64,000 bases of DNA, taken from positions 3,220,718 to 3,284,717 of the forward strand of contig VZSE01013530.1 of assembly GCA_013398275.1 (NCBI GenBank), written 5' to 3'. Below, one piece after another: positions 49,666 through 61,200 of this stretch (within the stretch, counting starts at the first letter, position 1; every line of letters begins with the position of its first letter). The notes beneath the pieces are model-generated. The model searched no databases. It saw only the letters and a list, made by a program, of their open reading frames with translations, and was not told the origin of the DNA. A program made the position numbers and the translations under genes. Origin of the DNA: Promerops cafer (Eukaryota; Chordata; Aves; Passeriformes; Nectariniidae).

Positions 49666-52600
49666 GTGGGGTAATTGAAATAACAGATACTTTTATATTG
49701 AGTTAAAACCAGCTTTGTATTAAACCTAATAGTGCTTCAAATTATCAGCTGCTAGTAATGTAAAAATTAAGTGGTAAATAGACCTCTGTGAAAAAGTATA
49801 TTTTTACTGTGAGTCTTTTAATATGGGAGTTCTTATCTATGATTTATTAGTGTAAATAAAACACATCCAAGAGGATATTTTTAATCTGATGAAAGGAGCT
49901 GCTCCTTTCTTTGCTGTATTCCTGGTGCAGCAGTAATGGTTCAGAGCCTGAAGATGCACCATGAAAAGTAGTGTGGTAAATGTGTTTGAATATTGGAGGA
50001 AGGCTGGGGGAGCAGAAACAAAGGCTTTTAGAGTGTTTTCAAATTAATGACAGTCTTTAGTTAAGCAAATTACAGTTTTTGTTATCAGCCTTTTAGAGGA
50101 AGTCTCTATGAACTGAAATGAAAAGCCATGGTAGAAAGTGTTTTTCTTCTTTTATCAACAATGATTTCATCATAAGGATATTGTTAACCTGATCCATGTA
50201 TTTAAGCAGAAAGAAAAGACTTCACTTAGTATTGGAATTTATCAATCATACAATTCTACATGAGCTCCAGTGTTATTTCCATGGATTGGATAACAAAGAG
50301 CAAAAAATACCTTTTCCAGTTAGAACAAGCAATTGAGCACCTTCACAACAATCATGAAAGAACTCATGGAAAGATTAATTATAAATAAATGTTATTGTTG
50401 TGATTTGTCATACGGATATCAAATGTGTTAATTTTTTTATTAAGAACAAGGATTAGTTTTGTAGTTTAAGGCTTCCAACTGGTATGAAATTACCTGCAGA
50501 ATTGGAACATTGGACTGGGTGATGGGAGGAGGACTTGGGTAGCAGCAGTGCTACTCCAGAGAATTCAGACCCTTCTCTGAAACTCGGAAGAGCTAAAAGT
50601 ATTCAGTACTTTGCATTCCCACCTTGTCCTTCTCCTTCACTCTGTCTTCTGTCTTTTAATCACTTCTGGTTTGTCCTGCTGCTGCTGGGTTGGGTACTGT
50701 GCCAATCCGTACTGTACTGTGCCACAATCCTGCTCTCTTTTGCTCATCACCTACATTAGCAGTTGCTAATTGCAGTAGGAGCAGGACATTGATGACTTTG
50801 GGAAATGAGGGCACTCTGTGCCTCAGAGTCAGTTCTGATGTACCAGGAGGGTTTTTTCAGTCCATGCTTTCATGCCTTGAGTACTTTTAAAACAAACAGA
50901 ATCTGCTTCTTATTAAACTGTACTGTTTGGTTTTGTTGGGTTTTTTTCCTTTTTATTTTTTCCCCTTCCTTTGTTATACACCATGATTTAATCTAAGAAT
51001 ATTTTGTTAACACAAAGTGGAATTACTAAACTTTCTGATTTAGGTTTTGCTTAAACATGAGCTGCCCCTGGTGATGCTTATACAGATTATGTGGTTACAA
51101 AATGGTGCAGGGCTCCTTAACTGATTTCAAAAGACCCTACATATGAAAAATATATGTACGGGGTTTTTTGGAGGGGGATGGCACCTTTAATTCAACTGGT
51201 ATAGAAAAAGCAGCTTCCTGCACATGAACTTCTGGGTACAGTGCCACACTAGCAAAAGGAAAATAATAATATAAAAGCTAAATTAAAATGGTGACATGTA
51301 ATGTGCCTACATTTAAGGTCAGAGTCACCATTATGTTTTGGTTCCAGATTCAGTCAAAGCAGTGCAAAGCTTATCTTTAAAAATAGCACTGTTGTTGTAT
51401 AAACCAAACAGCAGAGTTGTTTTATAAACCTGTAGAAGATGGTAATCTATGTTATTCCCAGGTAACCTGTGCCTGTTTGCCCTGCAGATGGTTTTCCATA
51501 TCGTCCATATCAAAAACGTCCATCAGTGCTGGCACTGAGCCCCTGGATGATCAGTGACAAGGGCTCTCTGTGGAGCAATGCAAGAGAAAATGCTGCAAAA
51601 CTGAGGAAGCAACAATGTGGAACTTTGGGGACGTAGCACACATGGTTAACAACGTGGTAACTTGGAAGTTTTTCCAAGTGTGTGCTTTATTTCCACTAAA
51701 GACTTTTTTCTGCATTTTGTAAAATTCTGTTATTGTGCACCTACTATTATGGAATTCTGTAGAGGTTTGGAATTGGAGTGGAGAGGAGAGAGAGCTCCTG
51801 TTATAAGTCATGGTCTCACTCACGCTTTAGATTTTGATTATTATTAGTAGTAGAAGTAATAATTATAACAATAGTACCCTGCAGCAGTTACTCTGGCAGT
51901 GGTGAACTATAAACATGGAGGTAAATAACCAGCCAGGATAATTCCCCTAGTCTCTAACCTCAGATACAGTTTATATAGCAGAATGAGTCAGCCAGGAGGA
52001 TCTGCTTTTACATATCCTTCTTCTCTGAGAGGAAGCACAGGGAGGAGCACAGCAGTGTTGGATATTTGGATTCATTTCAGTTTTGAAGATAGGCTTTTTG
52101 ATGAGAGATTTGGAATGTATTTTACCAATCCCCACATGGATACAAAAAAAGAATATGGTATACAATCTTTATATTTCTTTTAACCAGTTGATTTATTGTC
52201 TGTTCGTAATGTCCTGTTTTTTCAGGCAGCTGGATACTTCAAAAAAAAAAACTTGGAGGTTTTTATAGAACCCAGGATTTTCAGGGATGGTACTTCCTGA
52301 AGTTCAGCATCCTAAAAAATGCAAGGAAAAGGTTTCCCCAGCTCACTGCTTTATTTGAAGTGCTATTTCCTATTAGAAGCCCCACTTCCTCTTAGAAATC
52401 CCATCCAGTTACAGTCTGTTGCCCCAAAGTCATACGGGAAGTTCACAGGGTTTAATTGGGTTGTCCACACAGGGAGAATGTGGCACATCAGAAATTGCTA
52501 ATTAGAGAAGTTGGGATTTTCAGAAATGCCAAGGAGATTCAGAAGTGTAAGTGCCAGTCCACAGTTTTCCAAGAATTTCAGTTAATTTAAATTCACTGAT

Positions 52601-55304
52601 GTTATAATTACTATATTCACTGAGATGCAGTTGCAGACACTAATGGTTAAAAAAATGTGTTCTGTTCAGACACTGAATTTTGTTTCCCCTGATGTCAGTG
52701 GGAATGGGAATGGATTTAAATTTTGCCATTTCCATTAAGCAAAATCAAAAATCCAATAGGCAATTTCCTGCCATAAAAAGATCTGAGAGAACAGATGGAG
52801 GAAGAATAATCTAATTGAGATGCATTTTCTTTTTTACTAGCTTGCTCTATTTCATTTTTAAGAGCATACCTAAAATGTCTTCTTCCGCAAAGAGAGCTTG
52901 TTCATTAAGTCTTAGAATAAATGACAAGCAAAAAGCTTTTTTACAAATCCAGAATGCTCGTGGTGATAGCAGACATTTTTAGTAACTGATTAGCACCATG
53001 AAAACTCAAACAAAAAGGATGAAGCACTCTGTTGAAGACAGCCCAGTGAAGCTTTCACCAGCAGCAGGCTCTTTGACTCATTCTTTCTATTGCAACAGAA
53101 GATGCAGTTGCTGCAGAGGAATGAAGGATCTCATTCATTTCTAGGGGACAGGGAAAAGTAAAGACCAGAGGCCAAGTTTTCCTCCCACAGCTCAATTACA
53201 GAAGGGATTACTCCTTCTCTCTCTTGTTCTGTCCTTCCAAATCTCTGATCGTTGTAGTGGGATGTGTTAAAATCTCCGGAGTCATTGATTTTGTTGATGA
53301 TGGATTGACTTAGTGCTACAGATATGTTTTCAGAAGGTGTTGAGTTATAACAACTAAGTTTAACACTTACGATGAAATGGAGCTTTGGAGAGAAGGAAGG
53401 GAAAGCAATTTATGCATTAGGCTACTTAGATTCCCCAGAAGTCTTTGTAACCCTTCAAAATCCTTCACAAACATTTTAGAGCTTTCAGGAGGGTTGATTT
53501 TATTTTCTCTTAGTACGCTTATTTGGATTTCTTTTCTTTTCCATGTAAGATGAATCCCACAGAGAGAGCATAAAGGGATTACAAAGTGCTGCCCTTCAGA
53601 AGTGGTCACCACCATCCTGCTGTGGTAGCTGGAAGCTAAATAGAAAGGGAGGGATGGAGGATATTCTTTCAGAATGAGGACATGATGTAGGAAGTTGGTC
53701 TCTTCCTCTGGCTTTAGAGGGGTATTAGTCCATCCATTTCAGACATCAGATTTATTTGTTTATCTTGGAAGCATCTGTTTTTCATCCGAACAGCCAAGGA
53801 AGAGAAGCAGAGATTCTCAGAAAATGCTTCATATGACTCAAATTAGGCAATAATTAAACTATTTAATCAGGTGTTCCAAACTGCTTATGGAAGATAGGGA
53901 TCCTACCTTTCTTACGTGGGCCCTTTAGTTTAAGAAGCTCTAGACTGACAATCTCAAAGTTGGGCAATATCCCTCAGGTATGCAGAAGAGGAACGTATGG
54001 ATGTGGATATGGTAAAATCAGCTCTGGAAACACTGCTGGCAGGGAGTCTGAACCTACCTGAGCTGGGCTGAAAACCCATTGTGTCTTCTGACACACTCAG
54101 AGAAGATCTTGCACGTTGGAGGAAGAATCTGTAGTCAGAGATGCTGCATTTTCCTGGCTGCCCAAAAGTTTTAAGTTAATGATCTTATGTGTCTAATTTC
54201 CTACTCCATGCTCAAAAAACTGCATGACTCTAAGAACTTCAGGCTCTGTTCATAAGTGTGAATCCCATCCACAGCACGTGTAAATGCAATTTGGAAATAA
54301 AGATATGAGGACTAGCTAAAGAGATGTGGTACAGCCTCAGCTACCCCGACAGTCCATTCATAACCTCCATCTAGCAAATTAGCAGAGTATTTTGGGACAG
54401 TCCTCAGCCAGCAGAGTCCTCCTAGAGGGAATAATTTCTCCAGTATAATTTAGATAAAACTCTGGGGCCCTTGCCTACCCTAGAACTAGGAGCTAAAATA
54501 ATAACTCACCTTCCACCCACCCACTGTACCTATTCAAAATGATGAGCCAAAAACTGTGAACTAGGTTACACAGCAACAGAATGAGGCACAGACATCCCAG
54601 ATGTTACTGAAGTAGGTGCAATGACAAAAAAAAAAAAAAAAAGAGATAAGTAGAGAACAGACACTGAATAGCACTAGATGAGAAGACTCTTAATAACCTG
54701 ATGATATTAATTTCTGGATTATCTAATGATATGAACAGATATCAGTCCATAACTACGTACACATTGGTAAACTGCTCCTGTAGAGCAACTAGTTTGTGTG
54801 TGCGTGTGCAGTAAAGGAGAGATATTCAGAGGAGCCCGAGAATGTCCCAAAAGATTCCCCAAAACCTGTATTTCCCTAAAGTTCTATAAGATCTTTCAGA
54901 AAACATTGATTATATTCTCCTGCACAAGAGTAGACTCAGAGACAGTGGCCAAGTCTTCACTTTTCTGAGCCTGCTCCTCAAAATTCATAACTGTATCATG
55001 GAAAAGCACCAGATTTGGCCCTTTGCAGAGTGAAGAAATCACACAATGAACAGTGAAAAAAACCCATTTTGTTGCCACCAGACAGAGGGTGAGTAGAGCA
55101 AACTCTCCAGCCCAATAGCAGATACCATGCAATCACCTCTAAATGTATAAAGAAGCACCAAGAGGTTGTGGGAGCTTAGGAAATGTAATTTCTATTTTTT
55201 AGCTTGTTTAATGCTTGGCGTGGCCCCAAAGAGGTTTTTACAAGAACCTCTAGACAGCACTTGGTGTACCACTATTTTAAAATGTTGACCATTTTTCTGA
55301 CACC
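49666..55304. other. Non-coding block right of the duplication
   Basis: AT-rich sequence with simple A and T runs and no CR1. A short frame at about 51.47-51.64 kb has a stop directly upstream and no family features. No kinase motif of CDKL3 was seen. Confidence 0.5.
54627..54642 (+). repeat. A-rich homopolymer
   Basis: A run of roughly 16-17 A lies in otherwise unremarkable AT-rich sequence. No retroposon body is visible upstream. Confidence 0.8.
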
Positions 55305-55610
55305 CTGAGGGCACCACGGCGTGACACAGCATTAAGCATTGTTACGGAGCGATTTCTCTAAAATTTCCTCGGTTTACCCGTGTTGTGCCGAGCCCGCCGA
55401 GCCAGCAGGTGTGGCTGTGGAGCCTTTCGGAATCCACGGGTTTCTTCCATCAGTCCCGAGGCTGCGGAGCGGTGACATCGCCGTTCTCCCTTCCAGCGAG
55501 GATGCTGCAACAAGCTGCGCGTTCGCCTTCTCCCTGGGAAATCCCAGGGAACTGCAACCCCGAGCGTGCTCGTCCGCGTCCTTTACACAGACACAGTGCC
55601 GGGATTCTTG
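55305..55610. promoter_or_regulatory. Orphan CpG-dense patch (candidate small CpG island)
   Basis: About 26 CpG dinucleotides fall within roughly 290 bp, from CACCACGGCG to GTGCCGGGATT. The AT-rich flanks have almost none. The G+C content is clearly raised. Open frames pass through on both strands, as expected where stops are depleted, but none resembles a known protein. It could be an alternative promoter, a distal enhancer, or a hypomethylated remnant. No adjacent gene is visible. Confidence 0.55.
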
Positions 55611-58143
55611 CTGCAAAGGAAGGCTTCTGGCTGTGCTCTTTGCTAACGAGCTCCATTTCTAATGCACACGATTGCCATTATCCTTGCAACTGCTCTTGAG
55701 GGATTTGGCTCTCTGAGTTGTTTAATAGCAGATTTACTTTAGATGCTGGCATATGGTTTAAGAGAAAATGTTATTTAATATAACTTAAAACGTCACCATT
55801 TGCTAGCAGATTCTTACCAGACCTGAAAGCCAGCTTCTCACAAGAAATAAAATTCTCCTTCAAAGCACAGAGTAACAGCAGAGATATAGAACTACATGAG
55901 AAATGCTGATTTTAATGCCTGTCAGAATGGTGCAGGATTTGGGAAGGTGAGAACTGCTCTCCTTAAAATATTTATTGCTGCATAAAATTGTTATTGTAAT
56001 TACAACCCACTGGTGATTTTAAACACCAGCATGAGAAACATCTTTGCTTGTTAAAGGACCTTCCAGGTAGGGGTATGAGACATCCTTTAGGGGGCTGTGC
56101 ATTGTTATGGAATATTTCTCTTGCAGACGATCCTCTGCTGTTTTATTCCAGATATGTAACGAAAATGCTGGACTGAGTGTTCCAGCTGATGTTTTGTCAT
56201 AGTTTCCAAAAATAAAAGAAAGTAAATGAAGGTTGTATGAAAGCAGTTGTGATTGTGGAGTCAGCATTTGCTGAGCTGACTTAACTTGGAATAACAGCCA
56301 CTGAAAAAAAAACAACAAAACTTGGCTCATAGAAATTTCCTGAACTGGAACAGTCAACAGGATTATTTTTAGTTCAGGTTTTAATGTTTTATTATTTAAA
56401 GGGAAAACACTTGCCAGATGAAAAACATTCTGTGTAGTTTGGACAAAAGGTATTTTCTTACATGCTAATCTTTAAATAACAAATTTTTACAGGGTATGGG
56501 TTCTCTACTACCTCTGCTTCTGGAGTTTTCCAGTCCCAGCATCCTTAACAAAAATTAAGCTAATGTGAAAAAGTGAGACAGGACATTTTAGCCAAAAGCT
56601 GGTTTTGGTGTAGTTTTATAGTGAGGTGAGGACATGTTTGTATTAGGGGTCTGGCATTGCCCAGGAAACCTCTTCACTCCTAAACACTGATTAGGAGCTG
56701 TAGTTTGGTGTGCAGGGTGACAGACATGAGTCATCAAAAATATTTATTTAATATTTTTTGTTGTTAAATAGATGATATTTAAATATGAACAGTGACATTA
56801 CCTTTTTAGACTCCATAGTCTAATTTTGCATCTGTTTATTCTGTATAATTAGGGGGCAGATTTAGCTTTGGCTGTAGCCTTTTATCCCAAAAACTAAACA
56901 CATTTCATTTGCAAGTGTTCTGAAACTATATTTCAAAATGATTTCAAAACAAATACTTGATACAGCTTGATCAATGTTTCTCTTGGCAGCAGCTCTGCCT
57001 GCTGTAGCCCAAAGTCACATTATTTCTCTCCAGTCCCACATCTTTCCCTACGCTGTGCTGGCGTAATTGCATGTGGGGTTGTGCAGTGAACTCAGTCAAG
57101 GACCTGATCTGGATTAAAATAACCTGACCAAAGATGGGTATTTTGAGCTTGGATCCTTTTCCTGTGAGAAATCTCATGGAGATGCTGTGGCACCAGTGAG
57201 ACTGTGGCCTGGGAAGGGACGCAGTGAAAAGAGGGGCAGCTTCACCCAGGACATGGAACCACAGCCCTGTCTTTTCAAACTGAAACCCCAACAGTGATTT
57301 TGGCCCATTCAGTATCTGAAGAAAAAAAAAGAAAACAAAAAGTAATTGCATAGCTATGATACTGCAGTCTTGTTTTAATTCTGTTTCTCCAATATCCATG
57401 CCTAAAATAACTGAGTGTACCATGAATTAATGGCATGCTACAGGGATAAGTACACACAGAAAACACATGAAGAATTGGCACAGTAACATAAGAGTAGGGA
57501 AAGCATGCAAACATGCATTTCTGGGAGGAAGATCTACTTGGAGAATATAAATTGCAAAAAACCCAAAAAAGCTAACAGAAAATCAGTAGGTATTTTATAG
57601 TTATCTTCGTGTTTTCTGTTACCAGCCCTGTGTGGTGGTGGATCTGCAGCAAGAGGAGCAGTTACACATTAACAGCCGAGTCACCACAGCGTGATCCAGG
57701 ATTGTAACTGAGCCTAAGTTACCTGAGGCGGCAGCAAAAGAAACTGGAACTAGGAAAATACTTAGTGGAGAGGAGTTAAACTGCTGTTCCACACGTTTAA
57801 CTGAAACTGGAGGGGGTTTGGTTGTACTGAAAATGTGTTATTGAGACTGTATGGGTTGTAGGGGCTCTCTTGTCCATCCTGTATTTTTGAGGGAAAGCAA
57901 TTTCTGTTTGACCATGACGTTACCTGCTATCACGAGGTGTCTGTAAAGTATTTAAAGAATCTTGCTGAGCAGCAAAGCTCATGCAATAAGGAAACTGGAG
58001 GAGTTAATGAGTTGTGAAGTCTAGAAGTCTTTGTTTATCACAGGAATTAGGATGCAAATTCCAGTTCCTCTTGCAATAATTTTTCCTATTTATTGTCACA
58101 TATTTAAAATTTTTCACTAGCTTTTCCCTGTTGCATTTTCCAG
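55611..58143. other. Non-coding block
   Basis: AT-rich sequence with no gene or known repeat recognised between the CpG-dense patch and the weak exon candidate. Confidence 0.5.
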
Positions 58144-58284
58144 GTGGTCACTGATATTGCTAGGAAAAAAAAGGACAAGCAACCTAAGCTGGATAGTAAA
58201 AAGGACATAGTAAAAAGCTATGAAAAGTCTGGAATGTTAAAAAAATTAACAGGGTTAAAAAATAAAGAGCCCTGTTATGTTTAA
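58144..58284 (+). other. Weak candidate terminal exon (unidentified)
   Basis: A good acceptor (pyrimidine-rich TTTTCCCTGTTGCATTTTCCAG-like tract, split by a few purines) precedes a 46-codon open frame ending in TAA. The frame is lysine-rich, with basic runs such as RKKKDK. I do not recognise the protein, and no upstream exon partner is visible. A-rich DNA often gives such frames by chance, so this is only a pointer. Confidence 0.15.
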
Positions 58285-61200
58285 GTTTAAAACAAATATT
58301 TATTTTATTTTGTGACTTTAAAACACAATAACTACTAAAATTCAGCTATTACAATATAAAATTTTGAAATATTAACAGTTTTGCAGGTTCCATAGCAACT
58401 GAAAGTCACACCATCAAAATTAGGACAATTTTGGTGTGTCTTAATTTCTTCCTCTTTATTCTTACTTTGTTGATTAATCGTAAGCACTAGGATAGTGCTG
58501 CCCTTTCCTTTTTGCTCCCTGGCTTGTGATTTGCTTCCAGCTGTTACTATTTGTGAAGTGCATGTCCTGCACATGGCTTGATTTTACCAGCAGCAGGCTA
58601 GGACAGCCCCATGCCCTGTGCTCAGATACCGGGAGAATTAGAGGAGATTACATCCAGATTTAGATGCTAGGCTATTTTTAAATGCTCTTCCTCTCCTAAT
58701 GCATTTTCCTGTATAATCCTATCTAAAAATTTATTTTGAGGGCCTGGGGTAAGTAGGGAACTGGGGGCTTAATGTCACCAAATCCAGAAAAAGCTTCCAT
58801 GGGCTTGGGGTTAGCATTAGAGCTCAGAAAAGCAGATTTCATTCACTGGATCTCAGCTCAGAAGAAGGAAGAACATACCTTAAAGATCCCAGAAAGAAAA
58901 ACAGTATCTATGAGGCTGAAAAAAAAAAAAAAAAGTGAAAGGGAGGCTGAGCTAGCAAATCCTCCAAAAATAAATAATAACATCTTTTCCATTTTAAATG
59001 ACCAGCTGGATCTGATGCCAGCCTAACTGTCTGGATCATGTTCCTTCCTTTTTGTGCTGCTGGCTGAGATGGTTTGGGGTAGATAATCTCATTGCTGAAC
59101 ACTGATTCCTCACCTCTGAAGTGGTATTGACTTTACAAAGCCCACTGAGAACTACTGATGGAAAATGCTGTTCTAGAGTTGGTAATAAAATATTATGCTT
59201 TTCATACAAAATACCAGTATCTGAATTATTTTAGAAATGTGCTCATTGTGTTCAGATCTAAGCAATTATCAGGTTTTAGAAGGGTGGTCAGAGAAGACCA
59301 GGTAATCAGCTAATCTCTGCTGTTAAATGCTTTGGCCCTGGGAAATTAGAAATTATTTCCTGTATGCTGTATGCCTCCCACCACTCTGCAGAGTTAGCTA
59401 ATAGGACACCATGGAAAGAGGAAATCCTAACACAAGCAGGAACCTCTTTGCTGGAAGAAAACTGGGTGGGGGGAAGGTTCTTTTGTGAGTAAGGTGGAAA
59501 TAACTACCCAATACAGAAATACCTGTTGCACTCAGTGATTCTGTGAAGGCACGTCCAGATCACAGAGTCACCCACGGGCTGTGCAAGAGGCTTTAGCACA
59601 GTCACAGCCACCATGCAGCTCTGGGAGTTCTGCTCTTTGCCACAAGTTTCTATCTATTTGGGTTTAATTATTTTCTGCAGAGGAGTTGATAATAAAATTA
59701 TTAAGTATTTTATTGTATATAGGGGTAAATGTTTAAGAAAAACATCACAGTTGCTTGACCACAGAAGTGTATTTTCCAAGTAAAAAACCTGATTTTCAGT
59801 GAATGTGTCAGGCAAAATCTTACCTTACCTGCACCAAGCATTATTTTGGAGGGTTTCTAACATTTCCTTTCTAGTTGGTTTGGGGTGTTACAGACTGATC
59901 CAACAGGGGAAAAGCTGCACCAGCTGTTGGAAAGAAAATAGTTATTTTCCTCATGCAAGTTTTTTGGACTCATTGGTTAATTCTGTCCTTTGTTCTGCTG
60001 CATAGGGAGCTTACGCAGGCTGTGATGAGACAAAATTACACCAGATATACAAACATCCTCTCAAAATTCAGAACTCGTATCTCCCCTGGAGTCCCTTGAA
60101 TACAGCTGCTAATTATCTCATGGAATGTGCTCTGCTGTGGTTTGAAGAGCACCACAGTGATGCCAAAGGAGAGACTGCTCACTAAAACCAGAGGTTTGCT
60201 TAAATGTGTGAATATTTCACCAAACCAGAAGTCCTTTTCAAGGGGAGGAAGGATGAGGTTATAGTTAAAGTAGGGAAGTGAGAAAGAGCCAGAGCAAGAG
60301 CCATTCCTCAACTGAGAGCTACAGGAGAAGTAGAGGGAAGACAAAGGAAAGCAGGGAAAAGGAGTGACACATCTCATCCAGTGGTAGGCAAAGATTTTAC
60401 CACCACATATCAGGTTCCCTGGCAAAGCCTGCTGCCATTTAAAGCAATGCTCTGCTTTGTTCTGAGGGGGGTGAGGTGTGTTCTGCTCTGAAGCCATTAA
60501 CCATCCTGGTTTTCATTTCCTTACACCAGGCAGAGAAGTTTCAATACATTCAGTAGCTGAATACTGAAAATTTGAAAACCTGAGATCTTGGTGACAGATA
60601 AATATGTACAGTTAATAAACATATTATTCTTTCAAGGCCTAGGGGCAAATGCAGCATTACTGAAGATGGAAACAATTTGGTTGATATCACTGGAGCTGAA
60701 TACACTTAAGCCAGAACGAAACATAAATGCTCATATAATCCTTGTGACCTCACAATTATTCCCACGCAGCCTAACAGTGATTTCACAGATCACACTGATG
60801 GGAAATATAATTTAAACTTTCTGTGCTGTGTGTGCTCGTCCCTTTAACTTCCTTACTCAGTAGTCACCAGGGCAAGTTAATCTGTAGGATATTTTAGTTG
60901 GAGTTCAGGGTTGCAGCAGAGACACTTGAGCCCATTGTGAGCCTTTGTGTTCTTTCCAGTGCTATTTTCCCTGATGATTTCATCCCCATCCTAGTGACTG
61001 ATTATCAGAGGAGTAGCCTTTGTATGCAGCAGACAATGTATTGATTGCTAGCCCTGGTGAGCTGTGTGGGAGACGGGTATTATGTATCTACAGCTGGAGC
61101 CTGCTGAGTAAGAACTAGCACAAGACATTTGCTGTAGCTTTCCACAGATAAAAAACATTTCAGGAATAAAATAGAAATTTCCCAAAGTGTAGCTAACACA

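Noticed and set aside
51462..51640. Plus-strand frame after CCCTGCAG at about 51.49 kb, considered as an exon
   Set aside because: It has a stop just upstream, no donor partner and no recognisable protein. The acceptor-like CAG is not supported by a good pyrimidine tract.
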